From Terfezia claveryi (lineage: Eukaryota; Ascomycota; Pezizomycetes; Pezizales; Pezizaceae): a stretch of 42,959 bases of DNA. A program made the position numbers and the translations under genes. Shown here in pieces: positions 19,871-31,200 of this stretch. The notes under the pieces were generated by a model. It was not told the origin of the DNA. It did not search any database and worked only from the letters and a program-made list of their open reading frames with translations. The stretch spans positions 1-42,959 of the forward strand of contig WHUX01000329.1 in assembly GCA_015179025.1 (NCBI GenBank), read 5' to 3'. The first letter of the stretch is position 1; each line of letters starts with the position of its first letter.

Positions 19871-20530
19871 TCATCTGCTCCAATCGTATACTGTAGTGCG
19901 GAAGAATCTCCTGCCCATACGGAGCCCCTGGTCAATGTTGATCCGCTCTTTCATGTAGATGACCAGTGACGATGCCATCTTCCCGGCTCTCCTGTGTTCT
20001 TGCGTCAACCAGCGAATCCCCAAAATTTGGACTCCAGTTGACTTGTTGTCTTCCTCAATCCAGCGTCGCATCTGGCCTGGCTTGAACTTTGTTGGTGCTG
20101 CATGGAGGACCATGGTTTTTGCTAGTGTTGGGGGAGGTGATAGCCTCCCTTTACCTTTGCCCCGGGTCTCCGGGGGTGCTTTTCCCTTCTGGGACTCCGG
20201 GGGTGGTGCTATCTTTTCCCTTGATTTGACCACCTGTTTCTTGACTGATCCTGTCGCTGCCTCTGCGTATGTGAATGCTGGGGGGTGGTCAGTATTGGTG
20301 GAGACACTGTTAGTTGTCGGCTTCTGTGCCGGGGTCAGAGGTGTAGTCTGTGTGCTTGTCTCTGTTACAGGGGTCGGCGGTGGTGGTGGTAATGCGGGAC
20401 TAATGGTGGGCGGAATAGGCAAGATACCGTTAACCCATGCTGCGCCCCCTAGGTTTAACTGTGTGGTGAAATCTTGAGCGCCATATCGAAACTCTCCTTC
20501 ACCAAAGACTGCTTTGTCCTCGGCATCTAT
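19871..20530 (-). pseudogene. LINE ORF1 (gag-like) fragment, Tad1-type
   Basis: The frame is open from about 20530 down to TGA at 19871 on the minus strand. The N-terminal half is low complexity (ISPALPPPPPTPVTETSTQ, then TYAEAATGSVKKQ). The conserved part reads KPGQMRRWIEEDNK, GIRWLTQEHRRAGKMASSLV and MGRRFFRTTVYDWSR just before the stop. The same block, with the stop at the same place (YDWKR then TGA), recurs at 27235-27560, so this end is the family's real C-terminus or a shared ancestral truncation. ORF1 proteins of such LINEs bind element RNA; no zinc knuckle is seen here. There is no ATG in frame at the upstream edge and no ORF2 next to it. Confidence 0.65.
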
Positions 20531-21069
20531 GAATTATGCCCGTGGGAGGGGGGTTTCAGTGAGGGCGGGGAAGGAGGAGAGCGAGGAAGAGACGAAAAGC
20601 TTCAGAAGAGGGGGAAAGGGTCGCGATAGTTGTTCCCCCGAGGTCTGTGTAGATATTCTTGATGTGGACAGCGAGGGCTATCTCATGGTGCTGTCCTCTT
20701 GTCTGTAGGTGCTCTGGTTGTTGAGATCCGACCAAGCGCTCGTCCTGTCGACTGTGCGAGTGATTGCCAACTGAGACCTCTGACACGAGCTGCGTAGGCA
20801 TGTAGTTGTACAGAAAACATTCTGCAGGCGAATATTATGAGCTAGGGGAGACCCAGCTGCAAGTCTAGGATGCATGCATCCGCATAGAAGTGTAACAATA
20901 TCTTCAGCAATATACTAGTCCATGCAGTGGAGTTGGATGGGATCAATTGATATCATGGTTGACGGCAAGATCTAGCTATGGAGGCATTATAATTGTGTTG
21001 CCAGCAGGTTCGCCGCGCTTGGGTCAATACGCCCCCAAATACAGTAAGTCTAATTGCAATCATACATTA
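20531..21069. other. Non-coding, possibly LINE 5' region
   Basis: No gene supported. The part up to about 20800 may be the 5' region of the LINE copy, but I cannot define its end. Past it comes ordinary DNA up to the MITE. Confidence 0.35.
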
Positions 21070-21258
21070 CCGTATTATCTCGAGTTATTCGCTAGCGTAA
21101 TTTCAATGTGAGCTGCATAGCAAGAGTGTTTCTTGTGAGCTTAACTTTACATTTGTCGAGCAATACAGCAGCCACCAGCATTTGCCATACAATTGGCGCA
21201 CTACCGGGTATGCAGCTCACATTGAAATTACGCTAGCGAATAACTCGAGATAATACGG
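21070..21258. mobile_element. Palindromic MITE (CCGTATTATCTCGAG family), copy 3
   Basis: Near-perfect TIRs of about 48 bp (CCGTATTATCTCGAGTTATT ... AATACGG) with TA on each side (21068-21069, 21259-21260). The interior is inverted relative to the copy at 14004-14195. This is the best preserved copy. It ends about 380 bp upstream of the hydrophobin TATA box. Confidence 0.9.
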
Positions 21259-21638
21259 TATGTGAAGTGTTCATGTAGAGAACAGCGGCGGCCCGGTTCA
21301 GAGAGAATCTCTGTGAACTCAGCTACCTAGTAATGCTGTCTGGCTCCGCGCGGACACTGCAGGCTCCACCTAAAACACATGTCCCGCTGCTCAGGGCCTG
21401 GATTAAGTCGTCCAGCTTGTAAGGCATATGGAACCACCCGAAAACAGGCCAGGTAATTGAACTAAAAAGAACAACAAACAATATCTGAGTCTGTGTACCT
21501 ACTCCTATGAGTTCACAGTGTTTTCAGTGGAGGCTAACTGGTCACTGCATGAGATCACATATCACATACCTCTGAGCCGCGCATCAGACGGAGCTGCTCA
21601 CAGGTAAAAGATCCAGGCCCTGGTAACTCGCGAAAGGT

Positions 21639-21645
21639 TATAAAA
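21639..21645 (+). promoter_or_regulatory. TATA box of the hydrophobin gene
   Basis: TATAAAA lies 147 bp upstream of the ATG at 21793. The region between is CT-rich with CAATC and CAACT words suited to a transcription start and leader, the usual form of highly expressed fungal genes. Confidence 0.6.
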
Positions 21646-21792
21646 GGTGCCCCAGCACAGCAATCATCTAATCCCTCTTCCTACTCATAGCATCCGCGAT
21701 ATATTCTCAACTATCAACCATACTCCCAAACTCACTCCTCTTCCTATCCAACCACAAATTCAAGGTCCCTTCTCATCTCCAAAGTATCCAAA

Positions 21793-22188
21793 ATGCGCTT
21801 TTCTGCACTTCTCACCGTAGCCACTACCGTCACCTTGGCCTGGGCCTCCCCATTGGACATCGTCGCCAGAACGCCCCCCAACTGTAGTGGTAACCAAGTC
21901 CCTAAATGCTGCAATACGGTGTCCCCTGCAGATGCCTCGCAAGCTGGGGTTCTGGGAGTTGCGGTTGGCACGTTACTTGGGTTTGGCTGCAACACAATAA
22001 CTGGTAAGTACAAATTGCCCACGCCGTCAAAACATATACTCTGTATATATATGGGAAAACTTGCTAACGTGAAGGTGTTGACAACAGTACAATCGCCCAC
22101 GTGCTCCACTGAGCAAACCTGTTGCGATGCCCAGGGTGGCCACATAGGTGTCGTCGTTGTTGACCTCAGGTGCACTACCGTCGGCTAG
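21793..22188 (+). CDS. Class I hydrophobin, two exons
   Basis: Small secreted surface-active protein that self-assembles at air-water interfaces and coats hyphae. Exon 1 is 21793-22003 and exon 2 is 22088-22188; the 84-nt intron has GTAAGT, CTAAC at 22063-22067 and CAACAG. The product is 103 residues: a signal peptide (MRFSALLTVATTVTLAWAS), a short pro-like stretch ending VAR, then eight Cys in the order C, CC, C, C, CC, C. Spacings are 7, 25, 9, 5 and 15, which fit class I and not class II (class II has 11 between the first CC and the next Cys). Without splicing the frame stays open but adds intron-encoded residues, so splicing is favoured by the donor, branch site and Cys spacing. Start choice is supported by the signal peptide. 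This is the only clearly intact gene in the window and it stands alone among repeats. Confidence 0.93.
   Translation: MRFSALLTVATTVTLAWASPLDIVARTPPNCSGNQVPKCCNTVSPADASQAGVLGVAVGTLLGFGCNTITGKYKLPTPSKHILCIYMGKLANVKVLTTVQSPTCSTEQTCCDAQGGHIGVVVVDLRCTTVG
22004..22087 (+). other. Intron of the hydrophobin gene
   Basis: Donor GTAAGT, branch CTAAC, acceptor CAG; 84 nt, phase 1 (the Val codon is split G|TA). It lies between the fourth and fifth Cys. Confidence 0.85.
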
Positions 22189-25100
22189 ATACATCCCTTA
22201 GCGTCTCTTAGGAATGCTTTAGCAAGGAGGCCATATTAAGGAGAACCAGCATAGGTGGATAGTGCAAACGATGTTAGGAATATACTATGGAATGTCGGAC
22301 GAATATGAAACTGGGTATGATGGGAGATGGGTACAATGGTGGTTTATTTTTTAGGACTTGGTCTCACATTGTGGAACTCTAGTGGTTCGGGATCTCTTAT
22401 ATTTTTTTTCTCTATTTTGTAGCTATGGATCTAGAGGGAAGACGACTGTCCTGGAGTTGCAACTCCATACCGCGGAGGACAGGTGTTTGATTTCTATTCC
22501 TAGGCAATACACTCATTTGGTTTTCGCTCTCACTACTTAAGAGCAGTCTTGCAGCTGATGCTTGCGCTAAGGGGCCCAACCCAATAACACTGTGGTTTGA
22601 TATTTTAAACTGGGCGCGAAAATACGAGAAAGCTCTTCAGACCTATGTAGGGCACAGGTTGCCGGCGCCAATGCCTTTCCATTAGTTCAATCTATTGTTC
22701 TCCTAAACATTGTAATATCAAGAGTGCTACAGCTGGATGGATTCTGATTCAAATCTGATGGAAAAGCAAAGTATTAAGTGGTGTATGGAGTACCCTGTTG
22801 TAAGCATAGGCTAACCCAGCAAAACATCTCAAGTTGGAAGTTGCTACATAGCTGGGACTTACCGCCATTTTACCGAGCTGTGAGGTTAATTTATTTATTC
22901 TTTTGAGGGTTACTACAAGTGAAGATATGTTGCAAAAAAGAGTCAATCCACTAGCATGTGACTAATTGTCTTTTCAAGAATGCCTATGTCCTCTAGAATT
23001 GATGCTTGTAAAATTGCGTAACTATTTAAAAGGGGTCAGAAAACGACCTAGGATATGCAACTGGATTTGAATATGATATGCTTTAGCCAACGCTTTTTAA
23101 AGCGCTTAAGTACCAATTGAGGAGTTTAGCATTAACAGAATTAAAAGTATGATCATCTAATTGATGTCGCGATTCAGGGTAACTGGCTTATTGTGCATCA
23201 TTTTCTTTGTTCATGGGATTTGGAATTGATTCCCAGAATATTAAGTTATTCCCGACTTGTTCAAAAAGTCACACCTTGTTACCCTGAGCTTGCTGTGATG
23301 TTGTAAGGTTTGAATCTGGAGTAAGGCAACCGCAAGCTGCATACAACACTCGTACAGTTGTCGCTAGCGACGTCCGAGTCTTGTAATCAGAGCCATGTCG
23401 GATTGTTTTTGACTTTCCGGATGTCCTTACATTGTTCAACCATGCTAGCACTATACCCAGCGTTAGTCAGTCATCGCTACCGTCAAGCTTGCTACATCTT
23501 GCTTGATTCTGTAAACCCAGGGAGGTCAATGACGATGCATAGTATTCTATCCGGAAATGAGGATCAGCAACCTTGGTGGCGGTAGAAGGCGGTGTGGTGT
23601 CACCAGGATCAAGGAAATATGCACCAATATTACAATAAGTGTTATAGGAACTGCGAAGAAATGAGAGTCAAAGTGACATCAGGGAAGTTGAAGCTAAATC
23701 TGCTAGTCTTCAGGTGGATGGCTCTTAAAAGACGAAACAAACCTTATCCTTGATATTTGGTGTGAGAAAGCAATTCGCTAACTGGCTGCGGAAGGAGATA
23801 AAGGACGAGGCTCGGAGATTAACAAGTGGAGAGACTTTTGATAAACTTCGGAACCACCAGGGAGCATCATTTAGGCTTGGCAAATTGCAGTGTAATCCAG
23901 AGTATCTCTATCAAGATGTGTTGTGTGACGTTACTCTAGTAAAATATATTCCCCATAATATATTGTAAATAGCGCCCCCTAACTGCTACACCAGCTGACC
24001 CAACTACTGCGTATATGCAAACACCAGGCAGAAGCTATAAGATTACCAAGAGTGTATCCGCTGGACAATTTCCACAACTTGCGCGCCATCGGATCCACAG
24101 AGGTTAGCCGATAATTTGTGCGCAAATGAACGACCTGCAGTGAAATACCTACAACCAACTGTGCTCAATCCTTATATAGCAAGTCATGGGGTCGTGCCAT
24201 CTCCGGGGTCTCTGCGAAATGATGTCTGATCTCATGCTCAGACCGCGAGAGATTGAGCTGGATCCGATTGATACCGGTGTCTGGCATTTGTACTGAAGAT
24301 GCTCTACATGTGCTGTAGCCAAATTTGAAAGGGATTACAGTTGCTGCCTCGATATAAGAAACTAGGGGATAACGCGAGATGCCCCATAACAAGGTATGTA
24401 TATACACAAAAAAACTAATAAAGTCTAAGCGGAGTCCTTACTGGGTTGAGACACTGATAGTTTTAGACGCATATTTCTCGTCAAATCAGCACTTGGTATC
24501 CTGATAATTGTGATCAAGGCGTTGTGAAGGTAGGAGCAAACTTCATCCCTCCTCCTCAGTCCATGCCTGCCGGGTTTGGGTGTTCTTAGCTGACATCCAA
24601 CGTAATGAAAACTGTATATGACTCAAATTATGATCCCGAGTCAGAACTCAAGCCTGACATCACCTGTGGCCTCTTCCATCCTCTATCAAAATCATATTTG
24701 GTGGAGACCTTCTTTACCGAGCTGGACATGGAATGATCTCTCTACAAATTTCATTTGTTCATATGGAGATAGCAGATGGCGTCGGAGGGACAATGATATC
24801 GAGAATGGGGATTTCCTTTGTTATTTCCTGGGTTCGGGAGGCTAAGTAGACTTTGTGCGTGCCTGTTGTACCGAAGGCATTTAACGGAACCTTCAGAGGG
24901 ATGCATCGGGAGCCGATCATGGCCTTAAGCCGATTGCCGGTTACTAGACTCCAAAAAGAAAATATATCAAAATTATATACCTCAGTAGGCAGCCAGCGTC
25001 CCCTGACGTTCATCCACATCGGACTACTGGACTCGTTAGGAAAAAGACCTCTAAACTAGTGGTCTTGCCATTTCTCCTATGTCCTCCTAAGAGCCAACAT

Positions 25101-25199
25101 GCTCCGATAACGCCCTACATTCCGTCTTCCTCATGTCCTGTATAGTATTTGCCAGGGGCCGATGGCAGGGTATTCAGTGCACCACAAATGCCTTAGTGT
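22189..25199. other. Gene-free DNA downstream of the hydrophobin
   Basis: The first 100-200 bp probably hold the 3' untranslated region. The rest has only short open frames. One at 23750-23968 is charged and helical in its first half (FANWLRKEIKDEARRL) but has no family features. No repeats with copies elsewhere in the window were noticed. Confidence 0.4.
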
Positions 25200-26205
25200 T
25201 AACATACTCCTCAGTGACAACTGGCTTTGTAGGCTTTTTTGTTTTTGGCAATGCGTATCACCAAGGCCATGTCCTCTACCTCCAGCTCCTTCTCGTAATC
25301 AGACAGACCCTCATATAGTGAGAATCAACTTTCATTAACCATCTCTACTTCCTCATCCAACCTTGTTTATGGCAGGTGGTATGTCATCTGTCGGTCTCCT
25401 ATCCTTAGCTCTTCCCATTATTCTTCTACTTCCTCTTCCAAGTTCACTTCTTGAGCCTCATGCTTTTCGAGCTGGATGCGTTCCGCCCTGCCTCCCAATC
25501 TAAAGTTGAGTACTTCCACCTTCTCCGCCGCTGCCGCCAAAAGGATCTTGGTCAGCCTGCCTGTTGAGCATGCAGTAAAATTAACTAAAAACTGTCGAAA
25601 TTTTTTAGCTCTGCCTTCAGCCTCGGTATCTCTCCCCCCTTGTATGTCCTCCTAAACTCCTGCTGATCTAGAATCGCCTCTAACCTTCCTTGTTAAATTT
25701 TCCAACAATGTCATCGTCTCATTCTCCAACTTCTGTATCCTCGTCCAAATCATCCAACTCCCCCTAGGTTTTCTGCTCTTGGTAGTATTCTTCAAGCCTA
25801 TTGGAATCTGAATTATCCCTACATAATCCTCACTATCATCCTCTCCCAAAAATGTCATCTATAATCTGCTTTGCCACTCTTTCAATATCAGTGACATCAA
25901 GCATCGTGGCAACATGCTGGTAGGAGACATTTCCCTACTTTCCATTCCTTGCTCATCTTCCCCTTCATTCCCTCGCTCCCCTCCCTTATCTTCAGAGAGA
26001 TTACACCCTTGACTCCGCAAGCCCTCCACTTCCAAAATTTTTATCCCTTCGACCATCCTCCTCAAAAGACTTTGAAGCTTTCCTCGATACTACCGGAGTG
26101 CCAGCTGGCATCGGTAATTGGCTCTGATGTCTTGTGCTTCGGCGGAGCATTCCTTAAGCTCGGTGCCTGAAGTTGGCGTACGCCTCTTCCCTTGCCTTTG
26201 CTCAT
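25200..26205 (-). pseudogene. Decayed coding sequence, charged coiled-coil-like protein of unknown function
   Basis: From ATG at 26205 (MSKGKGRGVRQLQAP) a frame runs to a stop at 26062. A second frame, shifted by one, carries on from about 26095 to 25200 with stops at 25859 (TAG), 25652 (TAG), 25418 (TAA), 25367 (TAA) and 25325 (TGA), but protein-like composition throughout: QKLENETMTLLENLTRKV, KFRQFLVNFTACSTGRLTK, QLEKHEAQEVNLEEEVEE, YEGLSDYEKELEVED. The even spread of charged helical segments between stops argues that it was once one gene. I recognise no domain. The frame upstream of 26205 stays open to 26415 and might be part of it. Four of five stops could come from Gln codons by C to T. 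Confidence 0.45.
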
Positions 26206-26415
26206 ACCTGACCTCAGTACATAAGCCACCGTTAAATTGATTCGAGCTGAAGGGTTGCTATGCGCCGCTTTTGGCTTGTTAGCCGCTATTAGGCCCTGGA
26301 ACCTCGCCGAAATAGGTTTCTCGACCGAGAAGTCGCCCTCGGGCGATTCTGTAATTCCGGCTTCTGCCTCGTAAAAGTTATACCAACCGTGAGGGCTATC
26401 AATTCCTGTAATCAC

Positions 26416-26974
26416 CGACGTCGGAAACCCCGTGATTGTCGAGATCGACCAAGTGGGCTCGTCCTGCGAGGTATTGAACCTTCCAATTTTTTTTTTTTAT
26501 TTTACGATTCGACTTAATGTCATGCGGTGAGACTTCAAAATTGAGGATACTACTTCATACACCGACAACCAGAGCTTGGTCGGAACTCGATAATTAGAGC
26601 ACCTTCAGACAAGTGGACAGCACCAAGGGACATCCAGGTAGTCATTAAGACTTAAGGGGTGGGACACCAAGTATTATTTGTTTGTCTAGAGAGTACACAT
26701 AATTCACTTTATTTCCTCAAAATCATGAACTCTTGTGCGTTGACATGAGGCGTCCGTATGTACTTGGACTAAAACCAATCGGGGCTCTTTGGATCATGGC
26801 TATACCAATTAGGCAAAACCGCCCCCATTGCGAACAATACAATTATTAAATTCACTCGGCTTTCCCTGTGGCTCGTCATACCGTCCCGATTTTTTTTTTT
26901 GGTTTATAAAAACATATACAGTCCCTTAAGGGGGACCCAGGTGGATTCAGAAGTCCAGCGCTAAATGCAAAGAA
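26416..26974. other. Gene-free DNA with T-runs
   Basis: T-runs at about 26489-26500 and 26890-26901. No gene or defined repeat. Confidence 0.4.
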
Positions 26975-27047
26975 CCCCAAGTGAATCGAGGCCCCATGCT
27001 GTCATTAACAGCTTGCGCCCGATGACCCAAGGGGCTGACTGAACCTC
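26975..27047 (-). repeat. Dispersed GGCTTCAGTCAGGC-type repeat, reverse copy
   Basis: Read on the minus strand it gives GGTTCAGTCAGCCCCTTGGG, GTTAATGACAGCATGGGG and TTCACTTGG in the same order as 8178-8245 on the plus strand. It supports a dispersed family with at least five partial copies in the window. Confidence 0.65.
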
Positions 27048-27234
27048 GGCCCAAAAAGAAAAGGCCAGAATTATCTCGCAGGTTCCAAACATACCCGCTA
27101 GGTATGGAGCAGACGTGGACTTTTATAAAATAAAATAAAAATTTCTCCGTACCCGCAGGTGGAAAAAATCAAGTGCTGGTAGGGAATTAAACAACCTTCA
27201 CCCAAAATACTCGCAGGTGGAAAACACTCATTCC

Positions 27235-27560
27235 TCATCTCTTCCAGTCGTATGCTGTGGTACGGAAGAGTCTCTGGCCCATGTGGAGCCCTAGTGTGGT
27301 GTCGGCTTCCTGCGCCATGTTAGATGACGAGTGACGATGCCAGCTTTCCGGCCCTTCTGTCTTTCTGCAGCCGCCAGCGAATGCTCAGAATTCGAACCCC
27401 CTTGTTGTCTTCCTCGATCCATCGGCGCATCAGGCCGGGTTTGTATTTCGTTGGAGCAGTGGAATGCTCGCGTTGATCGTTGGTCAGTTCGGGAGGGGGT
27501 GGTCGGGGGGTGGTCGGGGGGGTGTCGCCTTCGCTGGCACTTTGCCCTAACCCTTTCCAG
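27235..27560 (-). pseudogene. Second LINE ORF1 fragment
   Basis: Minus-strand sequence similar to 19871-20100: KYKPGLMRRWIEEDNKGVRI, IRWRLQKDRRAGKLASSLVI, a TAA at 27320, then after a shift HMGQRLFRTTAYDWKR and TGA at 27235. It lacks the proline-rich N-terminal half of the other copy. The TAA replaces a conserved Tyr codon position through a small insertion. Confidence 0.65.
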
Positions 27561-28096
27561 GTCCATACCGTCCGGAAGGATGGTGCATACGAGTACTGAG
27601 TTTTGAAAAGAAAAAAGTTTGGCATGCACGTCCTACGGAGCAAGGCGCAAGGCTGCCAATGCACATGCCCTAGGGAGTACAGAGACCAAGATCGTTCAGA
27701 ACAGCGAGATTGGGGCACCGAGTTCTGGAGAGGCGCAGAAAATAACCACAGGAAAGGAACCATAAGCACCGAAAGGAAGGAATGGGGAATTAAAAGAAGA
27801 TAAAATACTCCTAGGAAGCGGAAGCATCATATATACAAGTTATATATAATTATAGGAGGGCTTTATGTAGCCCATGATAAGGATGCATGGGTGCCCTTCT
27901 CCCTCATTCCCCACACACAGGGAGATCGATCTTCATCCAATGATCATGTCCACTGGTACCTTCAGGGACAATGGGTGAAGCCGGTGTTAGTTACCACTGC
28001 TCACCAGTACCAATCTCTTGGAGGAAAAGAGACAGGGTCCTTGGTTGTGAGCAAAGTTTAAGTCCTGTACGGTGGACAGGGACTTATATACAAAAA
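27561..28096. other. Gene-free DNA
   Basis: No supported gene. The word GAGTACTGAGTTTT near 27590 resembles GAGTACTGAGTATTTTT near 36886, perhaps remains of a LINE 5' end or another repeat. Confidence 0.3.
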
Positions 28097-28256
28097 GAAG
28101 ACAAAAGGAAAAGGAAAAGGAAAAGGAGGAGAAAAAGGCAGAGGAAAAGGAAAAGGAAGAGGAAAAGGAAAAGGAAGAGGAAAAGGAAAAGGAAAAGGAA
28201 GAGGAAAAGGAAAGGAAAAGGAAAAGGAAGAGGAAAAGGAAAAGGAAAAGGAGAAG
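28097..28256 (+). repeat. Purine-only (GGAAAA)n microsatellite
   Basis: About 160 bp of GGAAAA and GGAAGA hexamers, with no pyrimidine on the plus strand in most of it. Long Lys/Arg/Glu or Phe/Ser/Leu frames over it are products of the repeat, not genes. Such tracts can form triplex DNA. Confidence 0.95.
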
Positions 28257-31200
28257 TTTATACAAACAGGAAGAAAACTAGATATACATTGTCTTGCAGT
28301 GCAAGACAGGAGCGAAGGCTTTATCTCAACTTCCATCCCCGGGGGGGGAAGCTGAGTCTTCTCCCTCATGTATCCTTCCCCGATAACCACAATCGCTCCT
28401 CCTCCTCACATAGAGAGGACTCGGAAAGTTGCGCAATGTCGAATCGAGGTCGCGATAGATGTGATCATCCCGATGTGTTTATTTATATATTTAGAGAGGC
28501 CTTTAACCCGTGACAACCCACGGCAATATGGGTTCCCAACGCAGGTTTGAATGTCACGAGTCTTCTACCACGTTACTCCTGTAAATCGGCACTCAATTCC
28601 GTACACGGAAAGGTAGAGGCCCGAGCAGAAGCGATCGTCCCTGGTACTAGACGGTTTGAATTCGGATGTGGTTGCTTAGGTCGACACAGATCTTAATTTG
28701 AAAAACGGTGAATGCTTTATGCCACGCACTCGTGGTTTCGCGCCGAATCCCCCCTGAAAATGTCGGAGACATTACATGGTCCTATTTCGATTGAAGAGCC
28801 AGACTATGAGGCAGATTATAGCGAGAGTATAGCTATCTTATCAGTGGCATTAAAGCTGGAGTTATTTCCCATTATGCGCTTGGCTGGTTGTTGTAGACAT
28901 TGTCATCGACATAAGTATTCGGACGTCCAGCTGCAGCCGAGCTAGGAATAACCAGGCCGATATGGGCAAGTGCTGTGCTTCCAGTCCACGGACCTTTGGT
29001 GCTGGATGGACCCAGACATGACCAGCTCCCAATGAGATGATGAGATGGAGCTCCTAATGAGATGATGAGATGGAGCTCGAGGAACTGGCCAGGTGGTCAG
29101 GTGGAGTTGAGGGAGCATGAGATCGAGATGGAGTTTGATCCAGCTTCCATAGTCATAGGCCACCCTGGAAGGCTCAGGTAGAGTGGGCCAGATGAACAGA
29201 GGTGCGGCACTGGACCGAGGATGGAGAAGGCCGATCAATCGACCTGCAATGTGTGAGCATGCCATGATTGTAGACCTTCATAAGCATATTTATATGGCAA
29301 CATGTCCAGGTGACATGGGTGTTTCAGGTGAATCATTGTTTGACCTTTTCGGCAAATGCGACTCGACCTCGGTTTCGCTTTGTTGCATCCAATCCAGCTA
29401 TCATGAAGGTTGATTGATAAGCCGATTTTCGTTACATAGTGTTATATTATATATCAATAAATCCAGTAGAAATAGTAGAAAATGCTTCATGTAATATAGC
29501 ATGCGTTTTGACTATGAACCATGGAAAGCATCGAGAGTATGTGTTGCATGATACTGCGGTTGACAACTTTCGGGGTGTTTTTAGTGATTGCCTGCAATAG
29601 ATGATGAGGAGATAAAGAATAAACAAGAACGACACTCCTAGCGGAAGTAGTGCTTTATAGTAGATTGTGAGGCTGTTAGATCAATTTCGCAGGAATGAAG
29701 TGATGGGGTCCGTGCTGAAAAGTATGTGGGTGAAACGTCAACATAACAGGTGGGTTTCACGGTTATGGTGTAGAGTTAGTAGCGGCCGGCGTCGTTTCGA
29801 CTAGCTAGATTAAGTCAATGAAATAAATTCATAATGAAGGGGGGATTCGATAACTTCATATGATACGTTTGCTTGGTGGAAAACTAACACGAGTATGTGA
29901 GCCGAAAGTGCAGAGCCACTATATCATGCATTTTCAATTTTGCGAGGGTGATACAGCAGTGTACAAAATCAGGGAAAAAAGGCCATGTGATGTGTGGGGA
30001 GAATTCCATTCCAGGGCCACTAAGGAATGAGCGCCTATGTGGACAGTCCGAGCTGCTGGTGTGTGTTGGGGGGGGGTTACAACAGGTTGTGGGCTAGATT
30101 GCAAGTATTAAATTTATGTTTGAGGGTGTTTACTGTGCTTTACCAATGGAATGAAGTTGAGAAATATTGAGACTGAGTAGTGTATATTACACGGAATCGC
30201 GGCAGAGGTTACTACTGGAAGGGAAGTTTCTGGCTACGAGTTGGGGCAGCATGAAATTCAGTATGTGAAGAAATGCTTCACTTGTTGGGTGGGTAAAAGA
30301 GGCAATAGGGAGTAAGACCATCTGAAAATAGTCGAATGCTAACGGGTGAGCAACAGTCGCTTGCCATCGAGTGGTTTCACAAGGGTAGGCTGACCATTGA
30401 AATCCATCGGTGCGAAGTGGAGGCGATCAATAACTTGCTAAGTGGAACTGAGAATTCTATTTTCCTATAATGAAAGGCTGCCGCATGACATTTTTGCAGC
30501 TGGATCATCAGCACAACTGGCAAGGGGGAGGTTTGGTTGCCTTGCACGGGTGGCAGGGATTTATTTGATATACAGGAATGAAGATAATACTTCCTTATTA
30601 GGTGCAATTTTCTCACCAGATGGACACATCTGCCTTTAGGTTGGGGACTGCTTATGATTAGTGTGACTACATTCGTACTTATTGAATATGGTAGCAGAGC
30701 TTCAGTGGTCGATGGTATGTGCATATATGTACAGTATGCTGGATATATGTTACGTTTCAGCCTACCTATTTGGCACAGCTAAGGTACAGCAAAATCTCAA
30801 GTACAACATAAGTAGCCTTGGTAAGCTGAGAATTGTTGAATCTCTCGAGGATTCTAGTTCAAATAATTTTATGTAAATAAATCCTTAACCACCCCCAAGA
30901 AATTAGTACGATTTTCCCTAAATTTCACTATTCTATTTCTTGACCTGCGTTCAGGTTTCTATTTAGGTCAACATAGATTAACGATATAGAATATAAGTAA
31001 TGCAAGTAGTTCAATGCTGCATTTTCTAGGAAAAGGACGCAAAACATGCGTGGGTAGATCATCGCAAAATTGGTATGGTTTTGATTCAGCGCAGTTTCAA
31101 TTTCGTGTGCGTTTGAAATCTGGCCATTTCAATTAGACATGATTTTTTGCCACCATACAAGGATTAGCATGGGTATTACCGGCTTAGAAAGGCAGTGTGG

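Noticed and set aside
27971..28513. Long Lys/Arg-rich frame over the microsatellite, and Phe/Ser-rich frames on the other strand
   Set aside because: The residues come from the (GGAAAA)n repeat; nothing outside the repeat supports a protein.
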